A stretch of DNA of 64,000 bases from Polyporus tsugae. Its lineage: Eukaryota > Basidiomycota > Agaricomycetes > Polyporales > Polyporaceae. Under the pieces are notes generated by a model, which was not told where the DNA came from, did not search any database, and saw only the letters and a program-made list of their open reading frames with translations. Location of the stretch: assembly GCA_024305745.1 (NCBI GenBank), contig JAHRBS010000007.1:1488001-1552000 (forward strand), read 5' to 3'. The stretch's first letter is position 1, and every line of letters starts with the position of its first letter. The position numbers and the translations under genes were made by a program. Shown here piece by piece: positions 37,159 through 48,017 of the stretch.

Positions 37159-38973
37159 ATGTCAGGTAAGTACTCCATATCCAGTGGCAGCTTCGTCTGC
37201 CTTGTCTACCCCCACCCACATAAACACCCACCAGGTTCAAAGAAACGCTCCGCGAGCCACCTTGAACAGGATGAACCTGGCCCATCCGCCAAGACCCGCA
37301 AGGGCAAGTCACCACTGCCACCCCTTCCCGCTTCCCCATCTCCATGTTCACATCTGCCCCAGTGTTCCCTATATTCAACAAGCCTGGAGACCCTGCCGCT
37401 GCCGCAACCGACTCAATCTTTCGCTGGATCTCACCAGCCCTAGGTCCGAAACGTTCATGCCTCCATGGTGTCAACGCCGATCCTACACCCTCCACAAAGG
37501 TCGCTGCATTCGACCTTGACGGCTGCCTCATCAAGAGCACCTTCCCCAAGAAAGGTACTCCCCCCAACTTCGAATGGTGGCGTAAAGTCGTGCCCAAAAA
37601 GCTCAAAGAGGCTCACGAGCAAGGGTACGTCGACGTCCTGTCAGACACTAACTTTGACAACCTCATTCCCTCCGCTTTCGATAGCTATTCAGTGGTCATC
37701 ATCACCAACCAGGCACTCCGTACGACCGCTCTCATCAGTGACTGGAAGAAGAAGATACCGCTCATTGCGGCTACCGTTAATACCATCTACCAATCCATTC
37801 CTGCTCCAAACTGACATCACGGTATACTCGCGTAGCTGCCCGATGTTCCCTTCCATATCTTCGCGGCCACTGAGAAAGATGGCTACCGCAAACCAATACC
37901 GGGTATGTGGTACGAGCTTGAGAGAATATTTGCGGGGCAGAACGTGCAAATTGGTCAGCCAGCTAATCTCTTCTGTGCTGGGTGCACGACATCTCTGACT
38001 ATTGCGTCCAGACGTTCCTAACTCATTCTTCGTTGGAGATGCCGCCGGTCGCCCAAACGACCATTCCTCCACGGACAGGAAGCTCGCCCTCAATATTGGC
38101 ATCCCTTTTCATACCCCAGAGGCCTACTTCCTCGGTCTACAAGAGGCTGCTTATACCCTCCCAGGCTTCAACGTATCTACCCTGCCCAAGGATGGTGCGT
38201 CACCCGGTGTCCCGTCACCTCCAGCCCCTCATCGTTCTACTTGATATCGTCGCAAGACTTGGTCCCCGCAGATCTGCCACTCTCAGCTTCTTCATCAGAA
38301 GTTGTCCTTTTCGTTGGGTACCCCGCATTGGGTAAATCATCGTTCTTCCGTGCCCATTTTGCACCCGCCGGCTACACCCACATCAACCAAGATACCCTCA
38401 AGACTCGCGATAAATGCGTAAAAGCCACCGGACAGGCTCTTCAAGAGAAGCAGAGCGTCGTAGTTGGTGGGTGCATCTCGTATCGCATGCATACAGGGCA
38501 TTTACTCGCTGGCCGCAGACAATACGAATCGCAACAAGCAAACACGCCAGTACTACATAAACCTTGCTAAGAAGCACAAGGTTCCCGTTAGGTCCGTAAC
38601 ATACTCCCTCCCCGAATAGCGCCGCAAGTTTGCTGAAATCATGGTCAGGTGCATCTACTTCACCGGTTCGATGGAATTGGCTTGGCACAACAACCTATAC
38701 CGTGCATTCAACTTGCCGCCGTCTCTCTCTGCAACAGAGGTTTGTCGCATTTTCGTGCAGTGCCTATGCGTTATCTGACTACGCTGTGCTCCCCGCGTTT
38801 AGCCCAAGCGCAATCTCCTACCCTTCTCGGCGTTCGCGAGCTTCCGCGCGGACTTCCAGGAGCCATCTGTGGACGAGGGCTTCTCCGAAGTCCGCAAAGT
38901 AAACTGGGTGTTTGATGGAGACGAGGAGGCCAGGAAACGATGGAGCATGTGGCTGCAGATCGATGGCAAATGA
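37159..38973 (+). CDS. PNKP: Bifunctional polynucleotide 3'-phosphatase / 5'-kinase (PNKP)
   Basis: DNA-end processing enzyme of strand-break repair. A 7-nt first coding exon (37159-37165, MS + G) splices to [22 protein letters not shown] (basic, NLS-like). It then passes through a GC-AG intron (37304-37362) to [12 protein letters not shown]. The HAD phosphatase motif reads [14 protein letters not shown] (the usual DLDGT has Thr, here Cys), with [46 protein letters not shown] and [21 protein letters not shown]. The kinase follows: [16 protein letters not shown] (Walker A), [34 protein letters not shown], and [21 protein letters not shown]. The C-terminus includes [20 protein letters not shown]. 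An FHA domain is absent, as in other fungal and plant enzymes. An internal ATG at 37344 lies inside the GC-AG intron and would give an alternative start. The enzyme call is very secure. Confidence 0.93.
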
Positions 38974-39131
38974 TGATCCTGCATGTATGCTCGGGACCTT
39001 CGTCGGTGGACAGGACTCTATTATGTACACTTATTGCCCCTTCAGAATGGGATGTGGTGCTGCGAGGACGCGCGCACATATACTTCTTCTATTTATTCAT
39101 ACGTAGTCCCGTTGGCACAGTTCTCCGCCGA

Positions 39132-39933
39132 TCACTCGTCCTCGACCTTCCTCAGTCCGCTTACGTTTTTCGTACCCCTGCAGATTGAAGAATGAGCCAG
39201 TGCAATGACGGTTTGACAGAATAAAACATGGCGAACGCACATTACAGCCATCCCAAAGATGTCTATCGCGTCGATACGCGTCTCGTCCCCACCACCCTGG
39301 TTAGAGACGACGAAGATCTGTGATTGCGCGCGATGCATCAGCTCCATCCCCGAGGAACATTTGCTCTCGGAAAGTACCCACATGCAGGCTCGACACCGAT
39401 TGAAATCGAACAAAGCGCAAATCAATCCGCTTCCCCTCGCGCACGTCGTCCTCCGAGAGGTCGATCTCCTGTAAAACAGAGTGATCGTCCTCGACATCCT
39501 CGAAGTTTATTGACGGGCGGTTCGTGACCAAACGAATCTTCCGGGGGGCCTGCGCTATGTTGGAAGATTGAATCGCGATCGCACGGATCTTCACCGTCTG
39601 GTTGAACTAAATCGAATACGCGGGTGACGTTACGAGCATGTGGCGCAGTAGGGGGGTGGCGGACGTACGGGTATGTTCAGCAACAGCTGTTCGTCTGCGT
39701 CACTGAGGATGTATGAGTCCCCTGTGTTTCTCCTCTTTTCGGCAACAATAGGTTTGAATGCATGCTGCGGGTTCTCGTTCAAGCAGGTAAGCTGGGGAGT
39801 ATCCAGATACTCAAGGAGAGAAGTCTGGAGGACCCAAAGGAGAATCGGAATCAGTGCCACTGAAGATGAATGCCACCATGTCGCTCCACAGGAGATTCCA
39901 GCGCAAGATACTACTCACTTCCTGCTCAGCCAT
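39132..39933 (-). CDS. PITH-domain protein
   Basis: A compact protein of about 190 residues consisting almost only of the PITH domain, the C-terminal proteasome-interacting module of TXNL1. Exon 1 is 15 nt (MAEQE); a longer intron leads to TSLLEYLDTPQLTCLNENPQ. SYILSDADEQLLLNIPFNQTVKIRAIAIQSS, PRKIRLVTNRPSINFEDVED, LQEIDLSEDDVREGKRIDLRFVRFQSVSSLHIFVVSNQGGGDETRIDAIDIFG and TKNVSGLRKVEDE complete the domain. The thioredoxin half of TXNL1 is missing, as in PITHD1-type proteins. The final exon needs donor GTGCGT after GMAVM. Known PITH proteins associate with the 26S proteasome lid or act in transcription control; which applies here cannot be told. Splice joins were chosen to keep the conserved frame. 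Confidence in the family is high. Confidence 0.88.
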
Positions 39934-40235
39934 GATTCCTGTATTCCGGAGAACGATTGAATGCAAGGAGGGTGTGTGGTAGAGACTGGATTAAGAGATG
40001 GTTGTACAAGGTACTCAAGCTACGATGTCGTAATGGCTGTGGGGCGACGCGCACCTCCAGATTAGATAAGATCAAGAGAGCCAGCCAGAGAAGAACGGAA
40101 AATATAGCAGTCATTATCTCAAAAACACCGCCTGCCTCTACCACCTGCGATCCGTGCCAAAAGGTATACAGTGCTGCCCATCGATGCCAGCAAGATCCAA
40201 CGTCACGTCGGGGGTTCGACCATCCGCCATCCCAG
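39934..40235. other. Intergenic between PITH gene and SKT5-like gene
   Basis: A 302-bp stretch holding the PITH promoter and the 3' end of the Skt5-like gene. Nothing distinctive is seen. Confidence 0.4.
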
Positions 40236-42740
40236 CTATACAATGACGCACTCGTCCTTCGCGTCCTGACGCGTCGGACGTGCCATGTTCATTCGCTTGT
40301 TCCCGTTGCGCTTCATCTCCGTCAGCCGGTTCATCGCCCGCTTGTTTCCTTGTGCTATTACGCCGAACAGTCAGCGAGGAGATCTCTGGCACACAGTCTA
40401 AAATCAGCACTCACCAGCTGCACGCATGTACCACCTCTTCGCAAACTCAACGTCCTGCTTCACCCCAATGCCAACCTCCGCATAGTACCCGACCGCATAC
40501 TCCGCCTTGCTGAGGCCCTTGTTGGCAGCTCGCCTGGCCCACAAGTACGCTTCCGAGTCGCTCTGCTTGAGCACTCCCTCGCTTCCCGTCAAGTACCACC
40601 CACTCAGCGCCAACTCCGCCTCCGCATGACCCTTCTCCGCCGCCTTCGTGTACCATGCGATCGACCTCCTCGGGTCAACCGGGCACGTCAACGAACCGTA
40701 CTCGTATGCCTGCCCGAGCTTGAACTGTGAGTGCGTGTAGCCTAGGTGACCGGCACGCGCGTACAGATCCTTGGCATACGCCGGGTCGTGGGGAACGACG
40801 CCAGACTGCGGGTTCTCGTGAAGCATCGCCAGTTCGTGGAGCGCGTGCGGGTTCTCCTCGTCGGCCTGTTCCGCTGCGCGCCGTAGCCAGCCGATCGCCT
40901 CTCGCGGATTGGGTTGCTGTTTCAGTAGCCCTCGGAGGAGGATCACTCCGAGCTTGTACATGGCCGCGGTATCGCCGAGCGAAGCGGCTTTCCGGTAGAA
41001 CGCAGCAGCCCGCTGAGGGTCAGGACGCGTACCTGCGCCGATCTCGTTGCAGACCGCCACTCGGTAGCACCCGGCGGCGTGGTTCTGCTTCGCTGCTTGC
41101 AGATACAGATGGTACGCGCGCTCGTGATCGACCTGCAGCCCAAGCATACCCGTACCATGACAGTTGGCAAGGAAGAACTGAGCCTCGTCGTACGGCTGGC
41201 CCTGAGTTGCGAGTCGCCGTATGACCTTGAGTGATTCCGTAATTAGCGTGTCGCGATATTTTCGAAGTCCTCGTTGATCCTTGGCGTCCGCACCAATCTT
41301 CTTTGCGGCGTCAATCAGGTACTTGGCGTACTGGAATTGAGCCTCCGGGTCTGGGTCATCCTTGATTCGCTGGCGATACTGGTCGATGTACTCCTTCGTG
41401 TACGGCGGTGCACTGAGATCGATCGCTTTAGTCTTCTGTGTCCGGAGGCTCACGAAGGCAGTGGTCTCGGAGTGCTGTAAACGAGGCCGGTTCATCTCGA
41501 AGTCGTTGTCGTCGGGTGGAGGTGGCATGGATGGCGCTGTTTGGAACGAAGAAGCGGTCGACGGCCCTCGCGTTAAGCTCGTCTGCGAGTCTGACGGGTA
41601 GCCCATAGGTCCAGCCTGGTAAGGTCCGGGACCCAAGTAAGGCGCTGATTGACTGAGCGGAACGGGCTGGCCGTAATTCTGAGGCACATAGGGAGAAGGC
41701 GACGGACCGGAATGGGGATATGGAGATTGGGAAGGACCCGGCGGATAAGGAGCGGCGGAAGGACCAGGAACGTACTGCTGCATGGGAGGACCAGGCGGTA
41801 CACCGCCTGGAGGGGGGCCCATACCGAGAACGTCTGCGGCGGCCGAATATAAGTGATTGAACTCGCTTGACGGCGGGGGAGCAACATTGAACTGGGGCGA
41901 GTGGCCATGGCCGTGCCAACTCGGAGCGGGAGGAGGGTAACCCCGTCCAGGAGGGGGACCTTCCATCTGACCGTGCCCATAATGTTGCTGATTCGGCTGG
42001 AATTTGGCATCATCGTACGAGTAGATGCTGGTCAAGTCCGTGTCGGCCTCTTGCCCGTCGCTGTAAAAGTTCGTGTAACCGCTGTTACCACTTCCGCCGG
42101 AATGAACGGAATTGGATCGCATGGTATTGTCCATGACTCGCCCGGGGGGCTGGCGTCGCATGTGATCTGGGGAGACAGGAAGGCCGCCATTCATGGGAGG
42201 CGTGATCCGTTGTGGGGACTGGACGGAGTGCATGGATCGCATAGACATAGATGTTCCCGCACGAGGGACGGGGTCACCGAGGGGCGGTCCACGCATCGGC
42301 GGCCCGCGTTGACCAAAGTGCATATGACCAAACTGGTCTGCAAGACCGTTTGGATCATAGTGGTGTGAAGGCAACGGCGGGACGGTGTCCTCTTCTCCAT
42401 ACTGATCCGGGTGGATATGGGTATGTATTGCTGGGACGGAATGGTTTTGATGACGCATCATTGGAGGGTTCATGGACTGGTTCACTGCCAGAGCGAAGGA
42501 GGGATATGGCGGTGGGTACGACGGTCAGGAAGTTGGGTGAATGGAGGCGTCACGAAGCTCACTATTAACTTGTCCGTTCCCATCGTCTGCACCTCTGTGA
42601 TCTTCGTACGGAGGGACATCGTCGTCGAAAAAGCCCTCGCCGGGTCGCTGACTGTTCCACTGGTCCGCGGTCGGAACGAAGCCCTGACGACGGGACTGGC
42701 GGTCGCTGAGGGAAAGGGCCAGGTCGTGAGGATCGGACAT
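40236..42740 (-). CDS. SKT5: Skt5/Chs4-like chitin synthase activator (Sel1 repeats, CaaX)
   Basis: A protein of around 800 residues. The first exon (ATG 42740, MSDPHDLALSLSDRQSRR) joins at a GTGAGC donor to a Gly/Pro-rich disordered half (MNQSMNPPMMRHQ.., many GPPPGG and PPGPSQSPY runs, about residues 60-370). From about residue 400 come tandem Sel1-like repeats: AQFQYAKYLIDAAKKIGADAKD, AQFFLANCHGTGMLGLQVDHERAYHLYLQAAKQ, RVAVCNEIGAGTRPDPQRAAAFYRKAA, KLGVILLRGLLKQQPNPREAIGWLRRAAE, LGQAYEYGSLTCPVDPRRSIAWYTKAAEKG, and YAVGYYAEVGIGVKQDVEFAKRWY. A small last exon ends AKDECVIV, a CaaX-type box; yeast Skt5 also carries a functional CaaX box. It should tether chitin synthase III at the membrane. 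Sel1 proteins are a broad family, but the disordered start, repeat region and C-terminal box together support Skt5. Confidence 0.85.
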
Positions 42741-43122
42741 GAGACGTCAGACTAAGGAGGGGTGTTCGGGCAGAGAACGGAACGGGTGGGCGAGGGGAGG
42801 ACGCGGGAGGGAGAGAAGATGGAAGAGAGCAGGGGGAGAGAGGCAGATGTGGTGAGTTTAGCGGAGACAGGTGAATGACGGCAGGACCACGAAGCAGCAC
42901 AGCCCGTCTCTTGCTCTCCTCCTTCCTCGCCGACGTCCGCCCCGGTTAGCACGCCCCCGCCACACCTCTGCTGTCCTCGTGCTCCCCTGCGTCGCACGGA
43001 TCAATCGGTGCAATCAAGTCGACTGTCCAAATAATATATACACCGCGAACTTGAAACAGGCAATAATCATAATGATAGCAGTAGATAGGCTGAGGACGAC
43101 TGGATGATTTTGAACGTGATCC
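42741..43122. other. Promoter region of the SKT5-like gene
   Basis: A 382-bp gap between two same-strand genes. The plus strand from 42770 to 42850 is purine-rich (GAGGGAGAGAAGATGGAAGAG), that is, pyrimidine-rich on the coding strand, as expected for the SKT5-like leader. Confidence 0.4.
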
Positions 43123-45723
43123 TCATCTGCTTTCTACAGCCACCTCCGTCATTCCGTTTCCATTCAGCGCGTCGTGCGCAGAGCTTGCGTCCTCCGTGGA
43201 CGCGGGCGCATCGACATCAGCCACGGCGTCCATCGCATCCTCATCGACTGGCTCAGGCCTGGCTGCTCCAGAAAGAGGGCCGCCCTCCGTCATTGCGACG
43301 TCCTCAGGCTCGGTCTTTGCGGGGATACCGGGGGGTGAGGTCGCCGAGCTGCCTCCAGCCCATACCCACTCCTCCAGAACTCGCTCCACTCTTTGCCGTT
43401 CAATACCCTTCGCTGTCCGCCGCACCTTGACGATCACATCCTGCCTCCTCTCAACCTGCGCCTCATCTCCATCGTCCGCTTCCGCCGCACCTTCGGTCCC
43501 ATCCACCCACACCTGTATCCATTCCTGCGACTTGTCTTGTGGTCCAGGTTTCGGGGCCCTGGAGACCCTACTATCTCTCTCCGTAGGTCGCTCTCGCTCC
43601 CAATCCCAGCTGCGCCGCTTGAAGTTACGGAAAAGGTCCGAGCTCTCCTCCACGCCATCCGCCGCGGTGCGCTTTCGCTTGCCTCCGATCCCGTTCAACT
43701 CGCCGTTCGCTGCTGGTGTCTTGTTCTTTCGATTGCCCCGGTTGTCGTCGTCACTCGAATATCCTGCAGCCTGGCGTGCCCTCCACCGCAGCTCTCGAGC
43801 TAACGCCGGCGCGTCCTTGATGCGGTCTCCGGGCACGTCTTCCTTGGCCTGCCGTTTCGCGGACTCCGTCCCTCGCTCGATGGTACGAGATTCGGACACT
43901 AGGAAATCCGCTAGGGCCTCAATACCATCCAAGATGCGCGGCGGGAATTCTTCTTTGCCTTTGAGGTCGCGGAGGTACTTCTCCGCAGTGTACCAGCACA
44001 GCCTACATAGACCGTTAGACAGATAACTCCCACACAAGGCATGGATACGTACTTCGTAAAGAACGGGAATCTGAACTTCTTCGGCACATGAGTCGCATTT
44101 TCGATCTCTCGCACCTTGAGTTCTATTTATCAAGTCAAACAAGGTCAGAACGAGCCACGCGTCTTACAACCGAAAGTACACACCCATAGGTACGTTATAT
44201 GAATGCAAGAAGTTACCTCCGAAGACGAGAGTATCCATGGGGGTGTACTGAATGGGGGAGAATTAACACATGTAACAGGTTACGCATCATACGGAGGAAA
44301 CTGACCACGGCATGTATCCATCCGGTGGGGATGATCATAGTGTTGCCAGCTGACAAGTCTACCTTGAAGACCTCGTCGCACATATCACCCAGCCACGAAT
44401 GGTTCTGAATCTCCGTTCCTGACCACCGTTCGTAAGCGGCAAGGTTCGCGGGAGTGGGGCGGATGAAGTAGAAGACCTGTCCGTAACGAGATCCTCTTTC
44501 GTAAGGACATACAAATGTAAGGCACAGGCGCATACCTTCTGGCCATGAAGGATGTGATAGTAGACGGAAGAGCCAGCGAAGTCGATATGCCAATCCTATT
44601 GCCGACCATTTGATTGAAGACTGAGACTATCAAAGGATGAGCTTCGAACTCACCGTCCATGCGCCTCCGACACCCATGAGACAGTACAGTTGTACCTTTG
44701 GATAGGCATGTCCACGACCCTTCTTTGTGGAAGGCCAGAACTTCTCTACCCAGTCGAGTTCGCGAACGAGCCGTGGAGGCAACACTTTGTCTGCCAATTC
44801 GCTCCCGGATATTTCAAGCGAAATGACATTCCTGATCTTGTCGCGCTTGGCTGGTTCTGTGTTCCAGTATTCGGACCATTTTGCGAGGTTCCAATGAGGG
44901 ATGTTCGACTGAGTTGCGACATCTGGGCAGCAAGATTTAGCATTCCGAGAAAATCGGAGACGGCATGCCCGCAGCATATATAGCTCGAACACCAACTTAC
45001 CGATGACTTCCACCGAATGGTCATGTCCCAACGCCTCCGCAACGTTGTCCACCGTGAACTCTGGTGGTGGCATCTTCATACCTAAACCCGTCTCCTCTTC
45101 GATGACTATGGGCTCCTTCATTGCGTTCTCGTCGTTCTCCAGCCACTCGATCCCCACGTCGCTCCCCTTCATCCTCTTGAATGGATCCTTCTTGATGGCT
45201 TTGCCTTCCATCATGCGCAACCATCTGTTGGGGTCCGACTCCTGCCCAGAGTTCAATCCAGCGTAGTCACGCTGGAGCTTCTTCCGTGTGGACTTTCGCG
45301 CAGGAGGCTTCATCGTAATGACGCGAGAGGGGTCTATCTCGAGACACGGCTTGCAGAACCTATTCCATCCACACAGGAGCGCATATATGCGCGTGGTCAA
45401 TACCTGACATCATTTTTGTAACCGACTGAGGTCGGGCAAGCGGCAGGAACGCACCATTTGTCGACAGCGTCAAGGTCGCCCTGGCCCGCACACCTCCAGT
45501 GAAACCAGATCTTGCACGCGTCGCATCGGACCCATTGCTCCTTGTCAGCGCTGGCTTGGAGTTCGGACGGCTCTTCCTTGCATGCTGGACACGTATCATC
45601 CCGTTTTTGTTGCCCTTTCTCCTCTCCCTCCTGCACAGTTTGGGCTTGCGAATCGTCATCGGTGGCGCCTGTAGGGTCGGGCGTCTTCTGTCCTCTGCCG
45701 GAACGTCGCCGAGAACGAGCCAT
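43123..45723 (-). CDS. PHD-finger JmjC histone demethylase, JHD1/KDM2-like
   Basis: Fe(II)/2-oxoglutarate dioxygenase that removes methyl groups from histone lysine, probably H3K36 (known for JHD1/KDM2). ATG 45723 starts [16 protein letters not shown]. The PHD zinc finger follows: CPACKEE...[17 protein letters not shown]...DKWFCKPC, with C4HC3 ligands visible across an intron. A linker [19 protein letters not shown] leads to the JmjC core: [64 protein letters not shown] (Fe ligands His and Asp), [20 protein letters not shown] and [35 protein letters not shown] (third ligand His). The C-terminal half is disordered with NLS-like [11 protein letters not shown]. About twelve introns. No CXXC zinc finger, unlike animal KDM2. 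All Fe and 2-oxoglutarate positions I can recognise are kept, so it should be active. Confidence 0.92.
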
Positions 45724-46145
45724 GGCTAGAACGAGCGTCGGAAGTGCCTATGTACAACACGAGGAGAGTCCCAACAGCCACAAGGATACACGCAGAGGTC
45801 GTGAGCGCAAGTGAAGTAGGATGATCGGCGAGACGCGACCGAATGACCTGCGAAAGCGGCCACCGTCAGCGCAGTGGCTTTGACGCTCGGCGGTTGCCCA
45901 TAACGGGCACGATAAACTCCGGCTCCGGGTTGCCCGGGCTTCCTCTGAATCCCCATTCCATCGCCGCTCACAGCGTACCACGACATTAATTGGCATCTCT
46001 TCGTGGTATGTCCGTACACTGATGCACTGTTACAACTTGATTCTATTTGACTTCTTTCTATAGAGCCATCACAGCCTGAGTGTCCAAGTCCTGGTACGAG
46101 TACAACACATGACTTCGGGGCACTTCTCAAACTTGCACCGTCGAC
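45724..46145. other. Intergenic between JmjC gene and PGK1
   Basis: A 422-bp gap holding the JmjC promoter and the PGK1 3' region, both genes being on the minus strand. The minus-strand frame 45726-46130 has no family resemblance and is not proposed as a gene. Confidence 0.4.
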
Positions 46146-47776
46146 TCACTGCTTCTCACTGAGTTCTGCAACACCAGGGAGCGTCTTAAACCACGATGTA
46201 TCAGTAATATGCAGGCATCTGAACTGAAGAGGACCGCGATCTACTCACCTTGCCCTCAAGGAGCTCGAGGCTGGCACCGCCTCCTGTACTGACGTGGCTC
46301 AGCTTGTCCTCGGCCCCGTAGTTGGCGACGACTGTTGCAGTGTCACCACCACCAACAATGACAGTTGCGCCCTTTTGTGCAGCCTCGATGGTGGCGTCGA
46401 GGAGAGACTTCGAGCCCGCGGCGAACGCTGGGAACTCGAACACGCCAGGGGGACTAGAACGCGCGAATCAGCGTACACGGTCAGCCACCCGGACGTTCTA
46501 CATACCCATTCCAGAGGATGGTCTTGGCTTTCACGACGGTCTCCCGGAAGAGCTCACGACTCTTTGGCCCAGCATCGAGAGCTGACCAACCGTCCGGAAT
46601 ACCCTCCTCATCGGTGACAACGGCAGTCTATGGGGGATCAGGATATGCAAGCTGCAGACGCGCAAAGGCTTGACAAACCTTGGCATCCTTGTCGAACTTG
46701 TCAGCAATGACATGGTCAACGGGGAATACGATGTTGATGTTGCGCTGCTTGGCCTTTTCAACAAGGCTCACGACTTTTTGGGAGCCAGGCCCGTCGAACA
46801 GTGAGTTACCAATCTAGACAAGCGTTAGTGTCACCATGGGCTGCGACATTCAATTTTATAGAGCTAACCTTCATGTTATCAAGAGTCTTCTTGAAGGTGT
46901 ATACCATACCACCACCGACGATCAAGGAGTCGACCTAAACACAAGGTTAATGTACTGTTTGAGATGTGAGTACAATGGCATACCTTGTCCAGCATGTTCT
47001 CGATAAGGAGAATCTTGTCCGATACCTTAGCACCACCGAGGATGGCCAGGAAGGGACGTTCGGGGTGTTCAAGAGCCTTGGCAAAGTAGTCGAGCTCCTT
47101 CTTCATGAGGAAGCCAGCCGCACGCTGCGACAGCTTGACTCCGACCATGGATGAGTGTGCACGATGCGCGGTACCGAACGCGTCGTTGACGTAGACATCA
47201 CCGAGCCTGGTCAAGCCCTCGCGGAACTCAGTAACCTTGGTGGGGTCTGCTTTGGTCTTCTTGCCTTCCTTGTCCTTTGACGAACCCTCTTCCTCGATGT
47301 GGAATCGCAAGTTCTCGAGAAGGATGACGGAACCCTCGGGTGCATCGGCGACGGCCTTCTCAACCTCGGGGCCAACGGATTCGTGGACGAAGACGACTGA
47401 CTTGTCAAGGTGCTTTTCGAGTTCGTGGGAGACGGGCTCGAGGGAGTACTTGGGGTTGACCTTGCCGTCCGGACGGCCGAGGTGGGACATCAGGATAATC
47501 TTCGAGGCACCTGGATTTCCCGGTCAGGATGGAGGGTTGTGGAGGATGGACGGGACAAACCATTGTCGATTGCGTATTGGATAGTGGGCAGCGCGGCCAC
47601 GATACGCTGGTAGCAAGCAAGTGAGTCGGGTAGATAACATTGAGATTGCCGGGTGTACATACTGCGGGGTTGGTGACCTTGCCGTCCGCCATGGGGACAT
47701 TGAAGTCCACACGGATAAGGACGCGCTTGGCCTTGAGGTCAAGGTCGGTAATGGAAAGCTTGTTGGAGAGGGACAT
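46146..47776 (-). CDS. PGK1: Phosphoglycerate kinase
   Basis: Glycolytic enzyme transferring phosphate from 1,3-bisphosphoglycerate to ADP. ATG 47776 begins [29 protein letters not shown], the canonical RVDFNVP motif. Further matches are [52 protein letters not shown] and [61 protein letters not shown] and [18 protein letters not shown] complete it; the last two are the hinge and nucleotide-binding motifs. The protein ends [11 protein letters not shown]. Roughly eight introns split it. An AT-rich TTATGTATAAGTTATATTA stretch at 47847-47865 lies about 75 bp upstream of the start and may hold the core promoter. The protein is complete and should be active and highly expressed. Its head-to-head neighbour is the RGG protein. 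Confidence 0.97.
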
Positions 47777-48017
47777 GGCGGCCGTCGGGGAGGAGAAGGA
47801 AAAGTGAGGAGATCGATGTGAGGGTGGGCAATCTCGCATGTGGGCCTTATGTATAAGTTATATTATCCATGCGGTCATTCGATGAAGTCACTCGGCATCT
47901 TCCATCGCCATCGTCGTTCCGAGTCTGTCTCCGCGCGCCTGTCCGATCCACCTCCTTCGCGCCTCGACAAGTCTAGTCTCCTCCCAGTCCTACCCGTCTC
48001 TCCCAGCTCTTGCATTC
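47777..48017. promoter_or_regulatory. Divergent promoter of PGK1 and the RGG protein
   Basis: This 241-bp gap between divergent ATGs has an AT-rich stretch at 47847-47865, unusual in this GC-rich locus and a plausible core promoter for PGK1, plus a TTCCGAGTC motif at about 47915-47923. Confidence 0.45.

Noticed and set aside
37344..37362. ATG at 37344 as the PNKP start
   Set aside because: It lies inside an apparent GC-AG intron, and upstream exons give a better basic N-terminus. Still a possible alternative start.
43123..45723. CXXC zinc finger in the JmjC protein
   Set aside because: No CGxCxxC pattern was found; only the PHD finger supplies zinc ligands, so a full animal-type KDM2 layout is not supported.
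45726..46130. Minus-strand frame between JmjC gene and PGK1
   Set aside because: No family resemblance; position fits promoter and 3' untranslated DNA of neighbours.
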